Part shown: positions 1 through 7,100 of the stretch, one piece after another
How positions within the stretch are numbered: the stretch's first letter is position 1
Layout of the letters: every line of letters starts with the position of its first letter
From: Alphaproteobacteria bacterium
Lineage (GTDB): Bacteria; Pseudomonadota; Alphaproteobacteria; Rickettsiales; UBA8987
DNA: 8,239 bases
Assembly: GCA_023269645.1 (NCBI GenBank)
Contig: JAHFPR010000085.1
Location: 1 to 8,239, forward strand
Reading direction: 5' to 3'
Notes under the pieces: model-generated
The model's database searches: none
Told to the model about the DNA's origin: nothing
The model's input: the letters and a program-made list of their open reading frames with translations, nothing else
Made by a program: the position numbers and the translations under genes

Positions 1-769
1 GATATGCGAACGGAAGCGCGTCCACGTGGCCGAGCGGAAATCGCGGATGCCGGAGGCGATGCTGCTTTCCGCTATCCGGCAGATTCATGCCCCGCGTGGC
101 TTTGCAGAGGTGCTTGGCCAGAAGGTGCGCGCGGGCGGCGTGGCACTGATTGCGGAGATCAAGAGGGCTTCGCCCTCTAGGGGGCTTATCCGTGCGGATT
201 TCGATGTGGCGGCACTTGCGGCGGCATATCAGGCGGGGGGTGCAACGTGCCTTTCCGTGCTCACCGACGAACCTTATTTTCAGGGAGATGATAAATATGT
301 CGGCGAGGCGCGGAAGGCGGCGCATCTGCCCGTGCTGCGCAAGGATTTTATCGTGGATATGTATCAGGTGCTCGAATCCCGCGCGCTGGGGGCGGATTGC
401 ATACTGCTGATTATGGCGGCCATTGATGACGGCTTCGCGCGGGAAGCCGGAGCGGCGGCGCGCGAACTCGGCATGGATGTGCTGGTGGAAGTGCATGATG
501 AAAAGGAACTGGAGCGCGCGCTGAAACTGCAGACGAAACTCCTTGGTGTCAACAACCGGAACCTCAAGACCATGCAGGTGGATCTGGCCACGGCAGAGCG
601 GCTGGCTGCGCGCATCCCGGAGGGGCATCTGCGTGTGTGCGAAAGCGGCATCGCCACGGCGCAGGACATCGCGCGGATGCGGAAATCCGGCTTCCACAGC
701 TTCCTCGTCGGCGAATCGCTGATGCGGCGGCAGGATGTGGAACAGGCGACGCGGGCATTGCTGGGATAG
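1..769 (+). CDS. trpC: Indole-3-glycerol phosphate synthase, 5' end outside window
   Basis: TrpC closes the indole ring of 1-(2-carboxyphenylamino)-1-deoxyribulose 5-phosphate to give indole-3-glycerol phosphate in cytoplasmic tryptophan synthesis. The reading frame is open to the left edge (first full codon at base 2), and the residues before the GTG at 26 (ICERKRVHV) look like the usual TrpC N-terminal helix, so the true start is upstream and the GTG is internal. Counting from that GTG, the TIM-barrel signatures are in order: EIKRASPS (E44, K46), LRKDF (K106, expected general acid), LVEVH (E155, expected general base), GVNNRN (N176), CESG (E206, S207) and FLVGESLM for the phosphate end. The spacing matches the known IGPS active site. 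The gene ends normally at TAG. It is the only trp gene in view; a palindrome follows 33 nt later, so it is probably the last gene of its transcript. Confidence is high. Confidence 0.97.
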   Translation, partial: ICERKRVHVAERKSRMPEAMLLSAIRQIHAPRGFAEVLGQKVRAGGVALIAEIKRASPSRGLIRADFDVAALAAAYQAGGATCLSVLTDEPYFQGDDKYVGEARKAAHLPVLRKDFIVDMYQVLESRALGADCILLIMAAIDDGFAREAGAAARELGMDVLVEVHDEKELERALKLQTKLLGVNNRNLKTMQVDLATAERLAARIPEGHLRVCESGIATAQDIARMRKSGFHSFLVGESLMRRQDVEQATRALLG

Positions 770-802
770 GCTCCCTCACCGCCATCCGTCGTTATTGAAG
801 CT

Positions 803-828
803 GTCATTCCAGCGAAGGCTGGAATGAC
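803..828. repeat. REP-like palindrome downstream of trpC
   Basis: Perfect inverted repeat: arm GTCATTCCAGC (803-813), loop GAAG, arm GCTGGAATGAC (818-828). The core GTCATTCC...GGAATGAC resembles small dispersed palindromes found in many proteobacterial genomes. It lies 33 nt after the trpC stop and is followed by a short T run (836-839), so it may also end trpC transcripts, though the T tract is short and displaced from the stem. Only one copy is present here, so dispersal cannot be judged from this window. Confidence 0.7.
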
Positions 829-896
829 ACTGAATTTTTGGTTTGCAGGAAACGGATAGGTGATAAGATAAGCTGCGACCTATTTTAATCCGCCGA

Positions 897-924
897 TTGC
901 TTTTAGGAATGGTTCCGGTATAGT
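897..924 (+). promoter_or_regulatory. Candidate sigma70 promoter for the outer-membrane protein gene
   Basis: TTGCTT (897-902) and TATAGT (919-924) are separated by 16 bp. The -10 matches consensus at 5 of 6 positions and the -35 at 3 of 6. Transcription would begin near 931, giving a leader of about 25 nt with a strong ribosome site (AAGGGGGT, 945-952) ahead of the ATG at 956. This is a consensus reading only. Confidence 0.45.
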
Positions 925-955
925 TTTCTTTTCATATGCTGGAAAAGGGGGTTTC

Positions 956-2665
956 ATGCATAAACGTATTATCGCTATTCTGCTCAGCACTGTTTTCTCC
1001 GCCGGATTTTCGCCTGTGGTGGCGCGCGCTGCGGACTTTCCTTTGAAAAAACCTTCCAGTGTGCAGCCATCCGCCAACCCGGCGGAGAAAGCAAAGCTGG
1101 AACGTGCGCTGGCCGAAATTCGCGCAGGCCATTATGCAAAAGCCCAGGCCATTTACCAGAGTGTGCTGATGGATAACTCCTCGCCCCAGTTGCGCGCGAA
1201 CGTCACACGCGCGCTGGCCAATGTGGATGCGCTGCTGCGCCTTCCGGCGGGCGAGGAGATGGTTGCGCCCGTGGCGCAGGAAATTACCGCGCCGCAGCCT
1301 GTGCCAGCAATCGCGCAGCTTGCCGCTGAACCGATGCCCGGCGAGGCGGTGCATCTTTCCACGCCGCTTCAGACATCCACGCCGCTTCAGGCGGGCACTA
1401 TTTCCACGCTCCGCCCGCCCGCGATTCCCGCGCCACCCACGGCGGATATGGAGAGCCTGCGCCATGCCATGATGTCTGAGCCGATGAACCTTGACCGCTA
1501 TTTCGCCTTCGCCCAGAAAGCGCAGGCCGAGGGCAGGGTGAAAGAAGCGGAACTCACCTATATCAGTATGCTGGAGCTTGATCCGAAGCTCGACCGCATC
1601 CGGCTGGAACTCGCCGCGCTTTACGTGCAAAGTGGAGAATTCGCCAAAGCGAAGCCGCTGCTACAGGAGGCACTCTCGCATAACCCGCCCGTGAATGTTC
1701 GCAAGAACATCGAATCGCTGCTTGCGAGCATCAGGCAGGCGATGCGCAAGAACATCGTGGAGCGCACGGCCAGCCTTGGCTTCAATTACGATTCCAACGC
1801 CAATTCTGCCTCCAGCTCGGATGCGATTTCCGTGTTCGATCAAACGGTGGATCTTCCGGACGGCGCGCGGAGCAGCGATGACGGACAGCTTTTCGCCAGT
1901 GCCAGCATCGCCCACACCTACCGCTTTGATAAAAGCGCATCCATGCCGGATGTCGCCTCGCGGTGGTACAGCACTGGCACGGCATATAAGGCGGATCAGG
2001 ATCAGTTGCCCAGCCTCAATCTTACGGTTTTTTCCGTGCGCACCGGGCCGGTGTTCGATATTGCGGCGTATAAAACCACAGTCGGGATTGTGGGTGGATA
2101 TAACTACGTGGCACTGGGCGGAACGGATTACCTGAACGATATTTCGTTCGAGACGAATATGAACCATGCAGTCAACCAGAAGCTCTCGCTGCAATTTGCA
2201 TCCCTCTCGGAAGGGCGCAGGTTCAACAACTCCCCCGCTTCCTCCACACTCACCGACCGCAACGGCAATGCCTGGCAGGAAACTTTCGGCGCAACCTACG
2301 TGCTGGATGATCGCAACGTGGTGAATGGCCAGCTTATTTTCCGGCAGGAGAATACGCGGGTGGCGTGGCTCAGCAATAACGCGCTGGGTGCTTCGGCGGG
2401 CTATACGCACGGCTTTGAAGATGACATTTTCGGCAATGTCACCGGCAGCTACAGGGATGCCGAATATAGCGGCCCGGATCCGCTTATCAGTGCTATCACC
2501 ACGCGGGAAGACAAGGAATCCGTGATCGGTGTGACCGTGGGCAAGAATTTCTCGGATTTCATCATGGGAACGGTCGGCTACCAATACCGCAACGTGGATT
2601 CCAATTTGCAGAACTATAATTATGATAACCACCGCATCGCAAGCAGCGTGGGGGTGAAGTTTTGA
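956..2665 (+). CDS. Secreted TPR plus beta-barrel outer-membrane protein, Slam/DUF560-like
   Basis: A 569-residue protein. It starts with a Sec signal peptide (MHKR, hydrophobic core, cleavage likely after ARA at 23-25). Two helical repeat stretches of TPR type follow, about 44-96 and 178-262 (for example RVKEAELTYISMLELDP and GEFAKAKPLLQEAL), joined by a Pro/Ala-rich linker (97-165). From about 268 the sequence becomes alternating and aromatic-rich, opens with LGFNYDSNANS, and ends in a terminal Phe (SSVGVKF), as outer-membrane barrels do. An N-terminal periplasmic TPR domain followed by a barrel with a DSNxN entry motif is the Slam arrangement; Slam proteins move lipoproteins or hemophilins to the cell surface. 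The start is supported by AAGGGGGT 4 nt before the ATG. A general TPR/porin-like protein is the alternative. The architecture is clear; the Slam assignment is moderate. Confidence 0.75.
   Translation: MHKRIIAILLSTVFSAGFSPVVARAADFPLKKPSSVQPSANPAEKAKLERALAEIRAGHYAKAQAIYQSVLMDNSSPQLRANVTRALANVDALLRLPAGEEMVAPVAQEITAPQPVPAIAQLAAEPMPGEAVHLSTPLQTSTPLQAGTISTLRPPAIPAPPTADMESLRHAMMSEPMNLDRYFAFAQKAQAEGRVKEAELTYISMLELDPKLDRIRLELAALYVQSGEFAKAKPLLQEALSHNPPVNVRKNIESLLASIRQAMRKNIVERTASLGFNYDSNANSASSSDAISVFDQTVDLPDGARSSDDGQLFASASIAHTYRFDKSASMPDVASRWYSTGTAYKADQDQLPSLNLTVFSVRTGPVFDIAAYKTTVGIVGGYNYVALGGTDYLNDISFETNMNHAVNQKLSLQFASLSEGRRFNNSPASSTLTDRNGNAWQETFGATYVLDDRNVVNGQLIFRQENTRVAWLSNNALGASAGYTHGFEDDIFGNVTGSYRDAEYSGPDPLISAITTREDKESVIGVTVGKNFSDFIMGTVGYQYRNVDSNLQNYNYDNHRIASSVGVKF
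1358..1390 (+). repeat. Short tandem repeat inside the TPR/barrel linker
   Basis: The 15-mer TCCACGCCGCTTCAG occurs at 1358-1372 and again at 1376-1390, a period of 18 bp. It encodes STPLQ twice in the Pro/Ala-rich linker. A period divisible by three keeps the frame, so copy number could vary without breaking the gene. Confidence 0.8.
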
Positions 2666-2669
2666 TTGG

Positions 2670-2682
2670 ATGCTCGCAGCAT
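2670..2682. promoter_or_regulatory. Small inverted repeat upstream of the antitoxin gene, possible operator
   Basis: ATGCT (2670-2674), CGC, AGCAT (2678-2682) form a perfect 5-bp-arm inverted repeat in the 43-nt gap before the antitoxin gene. Ribbon-helix-helix antitoxins usually bind short inverted repeats in their own promoter region, so this is a candidate operator. The arms are short and chance is a real possibility. Confidence 0.25.
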
Positions 2683-2690
2683 GAGTGCCA

Positions 2691-2702
2691 AGGAAAGGAG
2701 AA
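2691..2702 (+). promoter_or_regulatory. Ribosome binding site fixing the antitoxin start
   Basis: AGGAAAGGAGAA contains AGGAG at 2696-2700, 8 nt before the ATG at 2709. It lies inside the reading frame that would open at the upstream in-frame GTG (2685), so it argues for the ATG start rather than the longer form. Confidence 0.7.
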
Positions 2703-2708
2703 TATACC

Positions 2709-2984
2709 ATGCCCAGGAAAAAACTGCCGACATTCAAGGATCCTGAAAAGGAGCAGGAATTCTGGGCAAGCCATGATTCCACCGACTATGTTGACTGGAG
2801 CAAAGCCAGGCATATCCGATTTCCGAACCTCAAGCCATCCACAAAAACCATTTCCCTTCGCCTGCCACAAGGCCTGCTGGAGGATATTAAAATCATGGCG
2901 AACAGGCAGGATGTTCCGTATCAATCCTTGATTAAAATTCTTCTGGCCAGAGCGGTGGAAGGAGAGAACAGGACATCGCGGTAG
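2709..2984 (+). CDS. CopG/BrnA-type ribbon-helix-helix antitoxin, apparently without toxin
   Basis: A 91-residue protein with the hallmark layout of the CopG-type antitoxin family paired with BrnT-like toxins. The N-terminal toxin-contact segment reads LPTFKDPEKEQEFWASHDSTDYVDW (written here only to identify residues 6-30 in part: FW at 18-19, HDSTDY at 22-27), then FPNLKPSTKTISLRLP (38-53) supplies the beta strand of the DNA-binding fold, followed by helices at about 54-66 and 70-84 (VPYQSLIKILL). In a normal operon it would neutralise its toxin and repress its own promoter. No toxin-like gene sits on either side: the outer-membrane protein gene ends 43 nt upstream and coq7 converges from downstream. 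Arginine codons are AGG/AGA in 5 of 8 cases, unlike the CGC/CGG-rich neighbours, suggesting acquisition by transfer. Family call strong; function as an orphan unknown. Confidence 0.88.
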   Translation: MPRKKLPTFKDPEKEQEFWASHDSTDYVDWSKARHIRFPNLKPSTKTISLRLPQGLLEDIKIMANRQDVPYQSLIKILLARAVEGENRTSR

Positions 2985-2991
2985 CGTAGAA

Positions 2992-3534
2992 TTATATCCT
3001 CGTTGAAAGCCAGATGGCGAGGCGGCTGGCGTTTTTGATGGCTCCGGTGAGCGCGGGGTAGGCGGGGGCGGATTTCGCGCCGTGCGCCAGCCCGGTAGCG
3101 CGATGTTCCAGTTCTTCCGCGCGGAATTTTGTGATGGAAGCCTTCAGTTCCGGTTCTTCCTCTCCCAGTTTTTCAAGCTGCCCGGTGTAATGCGCATCAA
3201 TCACTTCCTCCACCGCGACAGTGCAGGCCATCGCGGCTTTTTCGCCAAGCAGTGCCGTTCCCGCACCGAGCAGAAAACCGGCGATATGCCACACGGGTTG
3301 CAGCGCGGTGGGGCGCACACCGCGTTCCGCGATCATGCGGTTGAAGGCCTGCAGATGCACTTCCTCCTGCTCCGCCATTTGCCGGATGACAGGCGCGCTC
3401 GCCTTGTTTTTCAGCACGGCGAGTTGCCCCGCGTAAATCCGCTTTGCGCCGTATTCCCCCGCCTGGTTCACGCGAATCATCCGCGCGGTTTCTTCGTGCG
3501 GTGAAGGATCGCCGGGGAGGGGATTATTTCGCAT
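2992..3534 (-). CDS. coq7: COQ7-family demethoxyubiquinone hydroxylase
   Basis: A 180-residue di-iron monooxygenase that adds the C6 hydroxyl of the ubiquinone ring, the penultimate step of ubiquinone synthesis at the inner membrane. The six expected iron ligands are all visible: E27 in NQAGEYGA, E57 and H60 in QEEVH, E109 in VAVEE, E141 and H144 in EELEH. Spacing E27-E57-H60-E109 equals that of animal COQ7. Length is typical for bacterial members. I chose the ATG at 3534 over the in-frame TTG at 3555 because AGGAGA lies 6 nt before the ATG and inside the longer form. The start overlaps the end of dsbB by 11 nt, so translation is probably coupled. The stop is 7 nt from the stop of the converging antitoxin gene, and no terminator hairpin is visible after it. 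Confidence 0.95.
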   Translation of the reverse strand: MRNNPLPGDPSPHEETARMIRVNQAGEYGAKRIYAGQLAVLKNKASAPVIRQMAEQEEVHLQAFNRMIAERGVRPTALQPVWHIAGFLLGAGTALLGEKAAMACTVAVEEVIDAHYTGQLEKLGEEEPELKASITKFRAEELEHRATGLAHGAKSAPAYPALTGAIKNASRLAIWLSTRI

Positions 3535-4087
3535 GATGCCTCTCCTCTCTGGCAAGGTTACACGTGATCTTCAGCGTCACCAGCGTCGCGCCCAGCGCAT
3601 AGAGCGCGTTATATCCGGCCATTGAGAGTTTCAGAAACACGAATTGTGGCTGATCGCAGCGCGCCGTGGGGGCGTGCATCAGCATTGCGCGGAGCTGCTC
3701 GATGGAATCCGCTGCACCTGTGCCGCTGCAGCTTTCCAGCCCCAGCAGGTTCGCCGCCCAAGGCCACCAGGATTTCTCCTGCCACCAGTGCCACTCCACC
3801 CCGGCATGGAACGCGGCGATGCCGCCATCTGCCAGGAACAGTGCCGCCGAAAGCAGCGTGAGCAACTTCAGCGCATGGGGGCATTTCCTGCCGAGGAGAA
3901 GGTACAACACTGCCAGCCCCATCACGATGCTGTAAGGAATGCGCTGGAGAATGCACAAATGGCAGGGATGCAGATTAAAGCCATATTGTGAGAGCAATGC
4001 CCCGGCCAGCGGTGTTGCGGCCATCAGTAGCAGCATTACAGGAATGCAGGTTTCCGGCTTGCTGAATGGACAGGATGAAGTATTCAT
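3524..4087 (-). CDS. dsbB: DsbB-family disulfide bond formation protein
   Basis: Inner-membrane thiol oxidase (187 residues) that reoxidises periplasmic DsbA and passes the electrons to ubiquinone. Four hydrophobic segments are visible at about 15-33, 46-66, 72-94 and 150-172. The first periplasmic loop carries the CxxC pair (C42, C45 in HPCHLCILQR), followed by R49, the position of the conserved quinone-contacting Arg. The second loop carries the other pair, C120 (LESCSG) and C144 (ARCDQ), and the last segment begins with the family motif SMAGYN. Both redox pairs are intact, so the protein should be active. The ATG at 4087 is preferred; an in-frame GTG at 4099 would add four residues and neither start has a strong ribosome site. 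The gene follows rne on the same strand but is separated from it by a terminator, and it overlaps coq7. Confidence 0.93.
   Translation of the reverse strand: MNTSSCPFSKPETCIPVMLLLMAATPLAGALLSQYGFNLHPCHLCILQRIPYSIVMGLAVLYLLLGRKCPHALKLLTLLSAALFLADGGIAAFHAGVEWHWWQEKSWWPWAANLLGLESCSGTGAADSIEQLRAMLMHAPTARCDQPQFVFLKLSMAGYNALYALGATLVTLKITCNLAREERHHAK
3541..3546 (-). promoter_or_regulatory. Ribosome binding site for coq7 inside dsbB
   Basis: AGGAGA on the minus strand, 6 nt before the coq7 ATG at 3534 and within the last codons of dsbB. It decides the coq7 start and implies re-initiation by ribosomes finishing dsbB. Confidence 0.7.
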
Positions 4088-4103
4088 AATCCCACACACG
4101 CGA

Positions 4104-4127
4104 GTAGAAAATTATAGGTAGAAAATT
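4104..4127 (-). repeat. Direct repeat upstream of dsbB
   Basis: The 10-mer GTAGAAAATT (plus-strand reading) occurs at 4104-4113 and 4118-4127, with 4 nt between copies. One copy follows the terminator stem as its T-rich tail on the minus strand, the other covers the 3' half of the -10 element of the dsbB promoter. It could be a binding site repeated on nearly one and a half helical turns or a local duplication. Confidence 0.6.
4111..4116 (-). promoter_or_regulatory. Candidate -10 element for the dsbB-coq7 transcript
   Basis: A perfect TATAAT on the minus strand, 23 nt before the dsbB ATG at 4087; the predicted transcript start is near 4104. The -35 position falls inside the GC-rich rne terminator stem and has no convincing match, so the promoter is either weak or depends on an activator. 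It would explain how dsbB and coq7 are expressed despite the terminator after rne. Confidence 0.4.
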
Positions 4128-4161
4128 GGCCAGGCCGGGGAGATGTCCGGCCTGGCGGCAA
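4121..4161 (-). terminator. Intrinsic terminator of rne
   Basis: On the minus strand, starting just after the rne stop, GCCAGGCCGG and CCGGCCTGGC form a perfect 10-bp stem (plus coordinates 4147-4156 and 4129-4138) with an 8-nt loop, followed by CAATTTTCT. Three further pairs (4126-4128 with 4159-4161) are possible across a 2-nt bulge. GC-rich stem plus T tail is the standard form. Confidence 0.85.
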
Positions 4162-4162
4162 T

Positions 4163-7100
4163 TTACTGCGTAATCTTCTTCCACAGCCCGCGAAGACGCG
4201 AAGAATCCTTATTCGCATCATCACCCTCACCGGAATTTTCAGGCCGGTGTGTGTGCGTATGCGCGACATCGTTGGCGGGAGAATCGGAGGGGAAATCTCC
4301 GCCTTCACCCCCAGCTCTGGCCGCCGGATGTTCTCCCTGCGGTACGCGCTGACCCTGCGGACGATCCCCCTGTCCGCGGTAGCCGCCGCCCTGTTGATTC
4401 CTTCCGCCGCCGCGACGCTTGCCACGGTTGCGATCTCCGCGATCCCGCTGGCCGCCGCGCTGGGAGGCCGTTGGCATCACATCCTGATTGCGTTCGGGCT
4501 GTGGCAGGCTATCATCTTCCCAGTTATCCGCCGCGCTTCCGGCTTCCACGGGTACGGCCATCGCCGCTGCCGGGATAGGCTCCTCGGTGGCTGCCTGCGT
4601 TTCCGGACGCGGGGTGCGATCCTGCCGGTTTTTCCAGTCCGGCCTCCCGCCCTGACGATCACCACGCTCATGCCTTCCACCAGCGCGGCGCGGGTCGCGA
4701 TCCCGGTTGCGCGGGGTGCGTTCCTGGCGGGGAGCTTCCCCTCCGCGTTCATTACTGCGGCTCTCTCCGCCGCGATTTTCACCGCCGCTTTCAGGTTCTC
4801 CGCTGCGTTCAGGCCGTGCCTCACGTTCCTTAGTATCGCCGCGACTATCGCCCCGGTCGCGCTCGAACTCGCCGCGACGACGCTTGTTGCGCAGTGGACG
4901 CTGCCGATCAAGCGCATACTCCGCGCCGACGAGGCTGTGATCATGGTCAATCAGCACCTTGACATTGTAGGTTTTTTCGATGGAGGTGATTTCATCCCGC
5001 TTGTGGTTCAGCAGGTAGAATGCTGCCTGGATGGAAGCGCGAAGTGCCACCTCGGTCGTCTGATCCTTCGCCGCATCCCCTTCGATGACACGAAGCAGCT
5101 TCACTGCCGTGGATTCATCCGAACGCACAACACCCGCGCCGCCGCACGAAGGGCACGTCACCGTGCTGGCTTCCACGATGCTGGAACGCAGCCGCTGGCG
5201 CGACATCTCCAGCAGGCCAAACGGGCTGATCCGCCCCACCTGGATGCGTGCGCGATCCGTTTTGAGCGCGCGTTTCAGCGTGGATTCCACCGCGCGCTTG
5301 TTGCGCAGCTCGCGCATATCAATGAAGTCAATGACAACCAGCCCCGCGAGATCGCGCAGGCGAAGCTGGCGGGCGATTTCTTCCGCCGCTTCGAGGTTGG
5401 TCTTGAGTGCGGTATCCTCAATGCTGCGCTCGCGGGTGGAACGGCCTGAGTTGACATCAATGGAAACCAGTGCCTCGGTCGGCGTGATGACGATTGCCCC
5501 GCCGGAAGGCAGGCGCGCTTCGTTATCGTAAAGCTCGTCGAGCTGGGCATCTATGCCATAATGCCGGAAGATGGGCACTGCGCCCTTGTATTGCTTCAGC
5601 CGGTGGTGGTTCTCGGTGGTGGTGGCTTCCAGGAAGACCTTGGCCATGTCGTAGCCATCCTGTCCCTGCACCACCACTTCGTCCACATTATCGCGGAACA
5701 TATCGCGCAGGCAGCGTTTAATGAGGTTGCCCTCTTCATATACCAGTGCCGGGGCGACGGATTTCACCGCTTTCTGGCGGATTTCCTCCCAGCTTTGCAG
5801 GAGGTAGTTGAAATCCTGCCGGATTTCCTCCGGCGCGCGTTCGATGCCCGCCGTGCGGATGATCGCGCTCGCGCCTTTCGGCAGATCCATGCCCGCCATC
5901 AGTGCCTTGAGCTGCTTGCGCACTTTTATATCCGTGATGCGGCGGGAAACGCCGCCCCCGCGATCCGTGTTCGGCATCAGCACACAGTAGCGTCCGGCGA
6001 GCGAAATATAGGTGGTCAGGCTTGCCCCCTTGCTGCCGCGCTCCTCTTTAATCACCTGTACCAGCACGATCTGGTTGCGCTTCAGCACTTCCTGGATTTT
6101 GTAGTTGCGGAAAATCTGCGAACGCTGGGAGCGCATTTCCTCTGCATCATCCCCACCGCCGATTTCTTCATGCTCGTGGTGCTTGTCCTCGGAGAGATCA
6201 TCGTCAGAGCCGCCCTCTGCATTACGGACGCGCCCTTTATCTTCGGATGTGCCGCCGTGGCCGCGATCCTCGCCCCAGCGCCCGCCACGATCCCTGCCGC
6301 GCCCGCGACGGCGGCCATGACGGCTTCCGCGCGCATCTTCACCGCCGCGCCCGCCCTGTTCCGCTGCATCAGCAACGGGGGCAGCTTCGGTGGAGGCAGA
6401 TTCAGATGCTGGCTGCACCAGGCCGAAATCCTCTGCGAAGGCGCGCTCCAGTTCCTCGGCTTTGCGACGCGCTGCTTCATCTATTTCGATTTTACCCTCA
6501 CCCTCACCTTCTGCTGCAACGGCGGCAGCGGCGCGGCGGGTGCGCACGGGTTTTTCTACGGCACTTTCCATTGGAATTTCCGCATCAGAAGTTTTCGTTT
6601 CTGCTCCGGCTTCCTTGGTTTTTGTGGATTTGCGCGGACGGCGCACCGCCGCCGCAGGCTTGCGGGTACGTTTCGGCTTATCCGCTTTTTCCACTTCTGC
6701 CGGGTCTACAATGAGGGTGGCCTCGTCCTTATCCCTGGGTGTGCGTGCGGAAACAGTTTTATTCGTGGGTTCATTATCTTCGGGAGATTCTGCCGTGCGG
6801 TTTTCACCATCAGCCTCGCCTGAACCTGCGGCTGCTGAACCTGCGGCTGCGCCATTGCTTTCCTCGCCACTGGCGGCATCTTGCGAGGAATCATCCTGTG
6901 AAGACGCATCCTGTGACGCATGGCGCGGTTCGCGGGAGGTGCGATCACGCTCTTTCTCCAGCAGTTCGGCGATTTTTTCACGGTCTTCGACGGGGATCTG
7001 GTAATAGTCGTAATGGACTTCCGCGAAGGGGAGGAACCCCTGCCTCAGGCCGCCATACTCCACGAACGCCGCCTGGAGCGAAGGCTCCACGCGCGTGATT

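Noticed and set aside
2606..2626. TATAATTATGAT near the end of the barrel gene as an antitoxin promoter
   Set aside because: It encodes the NYNYDN residues of the barrel and has no -35 at proper spacing, so chance is the simpler reading.
1661..2782. Minus-strand open frame of 373 codons opposite the barrel gene
   Set aside because: Shadow of a gene with a signal peptide, TPRs and barrel on the plus strand; the antisense translation has no coherent features.
3535..3555. TTG at 3555 as the coq7 start
   Set aside because: The strong AGGAGA ribosome site sits inside this extension and is well placed for the ATG at 3534.
4247..5449. Long open frame on the plus strand opposite the 3' half of rne (400 codons)
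   Set aside because: It lies wholly antisense to rne, has no recognisable domain, and its composition follows from the GC-rich codons of rne read backwards.
5561..6823. Second long plus-strand open frame opposite rne (420 codons)
   Set aside because: Mirror image of the rne catalytic core and low-complexity insert; no ribosome site or family resemblance.
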